64,000 bases of DNA from Cladorhizidae sp. MBARI D1340-BT2 (Eukaryota > Porifera > Demospongiae > Poecilosclerida > Cladorhizidae), in assembly GCA_028752905.1 (NCBI GenBank), contig JAQNBH010000007.1, forward strand, positions 41,705,872 to 41,769,871, written 5' to 3'. Positions 58,801-64,000 of the stretch are shown here, piece by piece. The notes below the pieces were generated by a model that was not told where the DNA came from, did no database searches, and saw nothing but the letters and a program-made list of their open reading frames with translations. How positions within the stretch are numbered: the stretch's first letter is position 1; each line of letters opens with the position of its first letter. A program made the translations under genes and the position numbers.

Positions 58801-59924
58801 TCAGAACACACAATACAATGCAGCACAGACTAGATACCACACCCAGTGATGGTTGCACATGAGAGTCACTGCAGTTCCAATTGCAGTTTCTTGAGTAGTG
58901 ATAACAGTTCCTTGAGGAATCGCAGTGCTACCTAGAGACAGGATACCATTTGTACCTCCATTGCTGCCTGCAATGAAGTCTCTTACATTCTTCCTATTCA
59001 GCTCGAGAGCAACTTCATACACAGTCCTGTCAAGCTGTACAAAATCAACGAGCACAACATTCAAAGTCTTTCCATCCATCCTGAGGAAATTGAAGCATGC
59101 AGTGGAAGCATTCAGAATAAGACTGTTGCAAGTATTCTGTGCAAAAGGGAGGCATATTTCCAAATCAAATGCATTCAAGATCACAATGTCATTTTTGTTG
59201 GTGTCTTTGCATATTGGTTGTTTTTCTGCTCCTCTGAGGATAGCGCATGTACCTTCCCAGCTGGGCTCCATTGTAGTGTAGGGAGGTGGATGAATCCAAG
59301 GTTTTGATGTCAGGGGACCTAGAACCAACTCCTGGTCAAATAATACAAAGATTCTCTCATTTGTTTCAACGGCGAGCCTCAGAGTAGGCCAAGTGTTCCC
59401 ATTAGATGTGAAATAAGTGCTAATCTTTGTAGTAGCTGCTCCTTCACCCCATCGTTGCTCAAGGATGTCTGCGATCATCTGACCAGCAAGTGGAAGATCT
59501 TCTGCAGGGATGTTGTTGGTGAAGTACAAGCCAATTATTTCATTGCTATTGACCCTCATCCATTCGTCTACTTGTTGGAAGATATGAATGATGGTTCCTC
59601 CATATCGGTATCCAAACCGAGTACTATCTGATAAACTGCCCTGACATGACACAAGTCTACTTGTGTTCAAGTCATCAAAATCAGGAATGTCACACGTCAT
59701 TGGTAGAATGCATATGTCGAGACCTAGGAATCGTATACCTAGGTCTAGCTGGTCAGTAATAGAGAGAATCTGATTCCTAAAGATACAGTCAGACCGAAGG
59801 GATATGTTTCCCTCGCAGTTTCTGACTGATCCATTAAATCCTGATCCTGCTGCATGGGATCCTGGGAGAGTGATCTGATTGAACCTCAGCTCGCAATACT
59901 CCGACCGTCCATTACAATTTTGAG
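58801..59924 (-). CDS. PI-PLC X-domain-like phosphodiesterase, large 3' exon
   Basis: The exon starts after a TTCCTGTTACAG acceptor (59925-59926, phase 1) and is open to the stop at 58801, 373 codons. The N-terminal part reads YCELRFNQITLPGSHAAGSG, holding the first catalytic His of PI-PLC-type enzymes. LGIRFLGLDICIL follows, then a middle section TIIHIFQQVDEWMRVNSNEI and NTWPTLRLAVETNERIFVLF, as in PLC-like phosphodiesterases. Where relatives have CH(T/G), this protein has SCQGS, so the second His is Gln. The tail after a Ser/Thr/Gly-rich stretch is hydrophobic (VWYLVCAALYCVF), like a GPI-anchor signal or membrane anchor. The upstream exon with any signal peptide was not found. It would act at the cell surface or outside the cell, or be a pseudoenzyme. 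Confidence 0.75.
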
Positions 59925-60344
59925 CTGTAACAGGAAGGAAGAAAACAACACCTCACAATTTATACATTGACAAGATAAGGTGAGAGGTAATAGTTTCAAT
60001 ATTTAAGCTGACTCATGGTAGCTTATATGGAATATATATTACAAGAGCTATTCGCAAGTTGCAATTGAAAGGCGATGAGACAAGACAACTCTACAGCACT
60101 TCTTCACATTTTGTGTAATAGGAACTTGCCAACTTCAAACTCCGAAGATGCAGGAGCGCACAAATCCATAAAAAGCGCATAGACCAAGAACGGTAATCAC
60201 CACAGTCATGGATTTGATCAAGTAATCAAATAATTATGGATAATGGCACATCACCACAGTCATGGTTTTGCAGGGGTAGTCCATCAGTTGTGTACATGTT
60301 GGTCTGATAAAAAGAAATTGGGAAGATTCACTCTTTACCTGAAG

Positions 60345-60565
60345 TAGAGATTCTAATCTCACTGCTAAAAACACATGGGAAATCTCTAATGTCGCTGCTA
60401 AAGACACATGAGAAATCTCTAATCTCACTGCTAAAGACATCTCTAATCTCACTGCTAAAGACACAGGAAATCTCTAATCTCGGTGCTAAAGACACATGGG
60501 AAATCTCTAATCTCGCTATAATCTCGCTACTAAAGACACACAGGTAATCTCTAATCTCACTGCTT
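60345..60565. repeat. Minisatellite CTCACTGCTAAAGACACATG
   Basis: About eight units, the paralogue of 24990-25230 with different unit order. It lies upstream of the PI-PLC-like gene in both copies. Confidence 0.85.
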
Positions 60566-61889
60566 AAGTGGAAAACCTTTGTATAATCTAGTAATTTAGC
60601 ACGTGACCCAAGTTGTCATTTAGCACTTTCAATCCAGAGTACGCTAGCTCTATAAAAAGAGTTTGCTCTAACTATTTGTACTCATGCATCCATTACCTTA
60701 GTTCATACAAGATTAACCAAGGTATGTAAGGTTACAAAGTGCAGGTCCTATGAATGCATTCTTGTTAGCAAATGTAATTACAGACTTCTTTACATTCTGA
60801 ATACGCAAAAGACAGATCAAGTTTTGCATACTTGCAAGCATATAATTACATTATAGGGCTCACACTTATAGTGCATAACATATCATGAATGTATCAGAAA
60901 ACTAATGTGAGAGGTGTGCACAGCTTCAGTGCGCAAACACATCTCCCCTCTAAGATTTGCAGGTTTGAGGAAGACGCAGAAGGCTATTTGCACGGTTGTG
61001 GCTGGCAAATACCAGATGGTGCTAGTTATACAAGACTTTTCCACACCTTATAAGGTCAGTTCCTTCATAGGCAGAAAATTGACTGCACAGACATGCATAA
61101 GTTATCCCAATGCCTACCTAGGATCGCGGTTCAGTTCCATTCCAAATATTCAGCTTTTCAAAACCCCACCAATATGCATTGCATGAACTCGAAGACACAC
61201 ACACCAAAAAACAAGCATTTGCCACCGCGATTAGCCCAGGCTGGTCACTGGCATGCCCTGAGAGAGATTACTGAGTCGGGGAGGCAAAGAGATTGTGATG
61301 TACAAGTTGTGTAGTGTGCGAAATGAAAAGGGTATTTTTACTTTGTTCAGAAGCTATTTGTGACCTTTACAAACACGACTATATAGTCATTAGTCACTTT
61401 TACAACATTCATTAGTCATACAACATAGAGGGTACACACACGCGAGAGCAATATGCATTATATGGAGGACAGTCAAGGAAGGCCTTGAAAGGATACGCAA
61501 ATACTGAAGCAAAAAAGTAGAACCAGAAAAATACCCACAAAATCTGCCAAGTCAGTTAGCAGTGAAGTGCCATCTTCCTATTTTCTATCTCCCTGTGTCT
61601 ACCTATCTCTCTCTCTGTTTATCTATCTATCTCATCTATATATCTGTCTGTATGTCTGCTATCTATAAATAACCTACAAAACCTTCCTCTGTGCTCAACT
61701 ATACAAGAACAAAACGTATAAAGACTTGTTATCATTTTTCAAGTATTTTTTGTCTATTTGTTTGTTTGATGTTGTGTTGTTGTGTACATCATGGCTGAGC
61801 GCTGGAGAACTAGACCAAATCAGAGTTCTACAAAGTAGAATTCAGAGCTTCTGGACCTCCAGGATTTTAAACACTCGTTCCAACTTGTT

Positions 61890-62650
61890 TATCCTTGTCC
61901 ACTACACATATCAACACATACCATGTCTTGTTGCTATATCCACATACACCATGTTGTCCACTACATATATCAACACATGCCATGCTTTGTTGCTATTGTT
62001 GACTATATCCACATACACCATGTTGTCCACTACATATATCAACACATGCCATGTCTTGTTGCTATTGTTGCCTATATCCACATACACCATGTTGTCCACT
62101 ACACATATCAACACATGCCATGCTTTGTTGCTATTGTTGACAATATCCACTGTACATACACCATGTTGTCCACTACATATATCAACACATGCCATGTCTT
62201 GTTACTATTGGTACCTATATCCATATACACCATGTTGTCCACTACATATATCAACACATGCCATGTCTTGTTACTATTGTTGCCTATATCCACATACACC
62301 ATGTTGTCCACTACATATATCTGTTGGCCACTACATATATCAACACATGCCATGTCTTGTTGCTATTGGTACCTATATCCACATACACCATGTCGTCCAC
62401 TACACATATCAGCACATGCCATGCCTTGCTGCTATTGTAGCCTATATATTCACATACACCATGTTGTCCACTACATATATCAACACATGTCATGTCTTGT
62501 TGCTATTGTAGCCTATATATTCTCACCATGTTGTCCACTACATATATCAACACATGCCATGTCTTGTTACTATTGGTACCTATATCCATATACACCATGT
62601 TGTCCACTACACATATCAACACATGCCATGCCTTGTTGCTATTGTTGACA
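61890..62650. repeat. 68-70 base repeat, expanded array of about eleven units
   Basis: The unit contains CCATGTTGTCCACTACATAT, CAACACATGCCATG and TTGTTGCTATTGTTGCC. The duplicate at 27555-27730 has about two and a half units. One unit near 62310-62335 is truncated (TCTGTTGGCCACTACATATA). Confidence 0.9.
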
Positions 62651-64000
62651 TGTGGGGACTAGCTGCAGGAGAATTGCACAGAACTCCACCAACCAAACAG
62701 CAGATGTTTTCAACCACAGCCTCCTTTGAACTTAGTAATAGTTTCCCAGGAGAATGAACCTCCAAAGCAAACAGGTGTAGGACTGAGTGGAGCCAGTCAT
62801 TCATGTTTGCATCATTGATGAACTTACACTGCAGAACTGCTTTATTTTGGAATTGGTTGCTCATAGACATGCACTGGAGCCTTTAGAGTCATATGATTCT
62901 ATAATGGTATACAAGATGTGCAAAGGTGGGGGAGGAAGGGGGGGGGGGGAGGGGGATAGAGAAACATAGATCTTTTGAAGATATCTGTTTGTTTTCACAC
63001 TTTTTATGGTTTTGAGGTCGTCTGGTTTAAAGCCTCAAGGGTCGGTTCTAAATATGTCGCTGACAACTAGCAACATGAAATGAAGAACATGTCATTTTTG
63101 TGATATTGTGAACACGAAGTAGCTTCGCTTGAATTAGACTCGATTTCTATTCTAGCTCAAGTCACGACGAGTCAGTCGACACATGCTGGTGTGCTTTATT
63201 TGTGTTTCCACCACCACAAAAATTCTGCTTAAAGAAGAGATGGATATGGAAAGATTGATGGAGGCAGTGAGGAACTTTGCTGGCATCTTGATGTACCCCA
63301 CGAGTCATGTAGGGGTTGAAGGTTCATAAATTAATGAGTGGAGTTCGTAATTCTGAGTGAAAGTTCAATTTTGATAGTTCGAAGCGATGAGATGCAATGA
63401 GGCCGCTATTGAGAACAGCTCAAAGCGACGCAATGTGACCCGGAACCACGCAACACATAATGCAAAGGCTTCATGACGTATTGTGAAGCAAAGCCTTTAG
63501 GGAAGGATTAAAGGAACGCTGGGAATTTAAAAGCTGAAGCCCATAATTTAGGAAGTGAAGAAGCTAACATTGTGAGTTTTGGGTTGGGTCGCCATCGACC
63601 AGTAGGTCAATCCAATATAGGGAGTGAGAGACATCACACTGAGGTTGGGGCCTTGCTTAGAAATTATAAACTCGTTCATATTTTAGTGTCCCTGGTATGA
63701 CTACCAGAAATAGCACAAACTGCAGTGTTTTACATGTAGCAAGCCATAGGCCTAGCGCTAGGGCTGGGGCTAAGGCAAAACAGTGCTTGCTGAACAACAG
63801 TCAATCTAAAGCAGCTGGATACCTGTTCACTAGACCAAGTACCGGTATAGCTGGACACAAGCTAAGCAGTAAGATGGAGCATGTGTCAAGGAAGAGCTGG
63901 GAAGAGTCCAGAAATTGAAGAGGAGACACGTGATCAGGAAGGAGAAGAAAGAAAGAGGAGAAAAGGCAGAGGGGCGGGGGTAAGGAAGATGAGGGAGCAA

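Larger units (their letters stand above)
57571..64000. repeat. Duplication block C' (matches 22053-29030)
   Basis: The match begins at TTTCGACTTCAAACCAACA and is unbroken to the last base of the window, where the GAGGAAGATGAGGGAGCAA array starts. It lacks the 1-kb TTAA element of block C and has an expanded 70-base repeat. Confidence 0.95.

Noticed and set aside
62149..62700. Two protein frames of over 240 codons
   Set aside because: They are translations of the 70-base repeat and show no family features.

Overview
This looks like nuclear DNA from an animal, most likely an early-branching metazoan such as a sponge (inference, low confidence). The basis is short canonical GT-AG introns of about 54-76 bases, interstitial TTAGGG-like arrays, and animal-type DNA transposons (hAT, piggyBac-like, Tc1/mariner, pogo-like, a Mutator-like family) plus LINE remnants. 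There are no bacterial operons, rRNA or confident tRNA genes. Almost every recognisable protein-coding region belongs to a transposon. The only probable host genes are copies of a PI-PLC-like phosphodiesterase.

The main architecture is a collinear large duplication. Three blocks occur in the same order and orientation twice: A (1-203 plus 8384-14149), B (19185-20003) and C (22053-29030), then A' (30367-30572 plus 30836-33199), B' (35059-35538 plus 44689-45010) and C' (57571 to the window end). Block A is already matched at base 1 and block C' is still matched at base 64000, so the duplication continues past both ends with a period of roughly 30-35 kb. Comparing the copies gives paralogous empty sites for several transposon insertions, which fixes their exact ends and target-site duplications.

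Layout of unit 1: a piggyBac-like TTAA element (437-1908); a hAT element with a broken transposase (3414-5969); a 1.1-kb minisatellite (6296-7405); a 3.6-kb Mutator-like element with TTAA duplications (8884-12479); telomere-like degenerate repeats; a 3.2-kb array of a 36-base repeat (14818-18060); hAT fragments (18280-21860); a frameshifted PI-PLC-like gene (23295-24428); a TTAA element carrying a 690-base hairpin (25756-26767); and more minisatellites up to 30220.

Layout of unit 2: the duplicated A' block; a nested stack of transposons at 35539-44688 that includes an internally deleted hAT (36009-37774) and a Tc1/mariner-type element with an apparently intact three-exon, 651-residue transposase (38406-41261); a pogo-like transposase relic (44744-45950); two more hAT relics; two LINE relics; and the C' block with an uninterrupted PI-PLC-like exon (58801-59924).

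No coherent host pathway is encoded. The biology here is transposon turnover, repeat expansion and segmental duplication. Long stretches (1909-2700, 33320-35050, 48560-50400, 52390-55130) hold nothing I can recognise.
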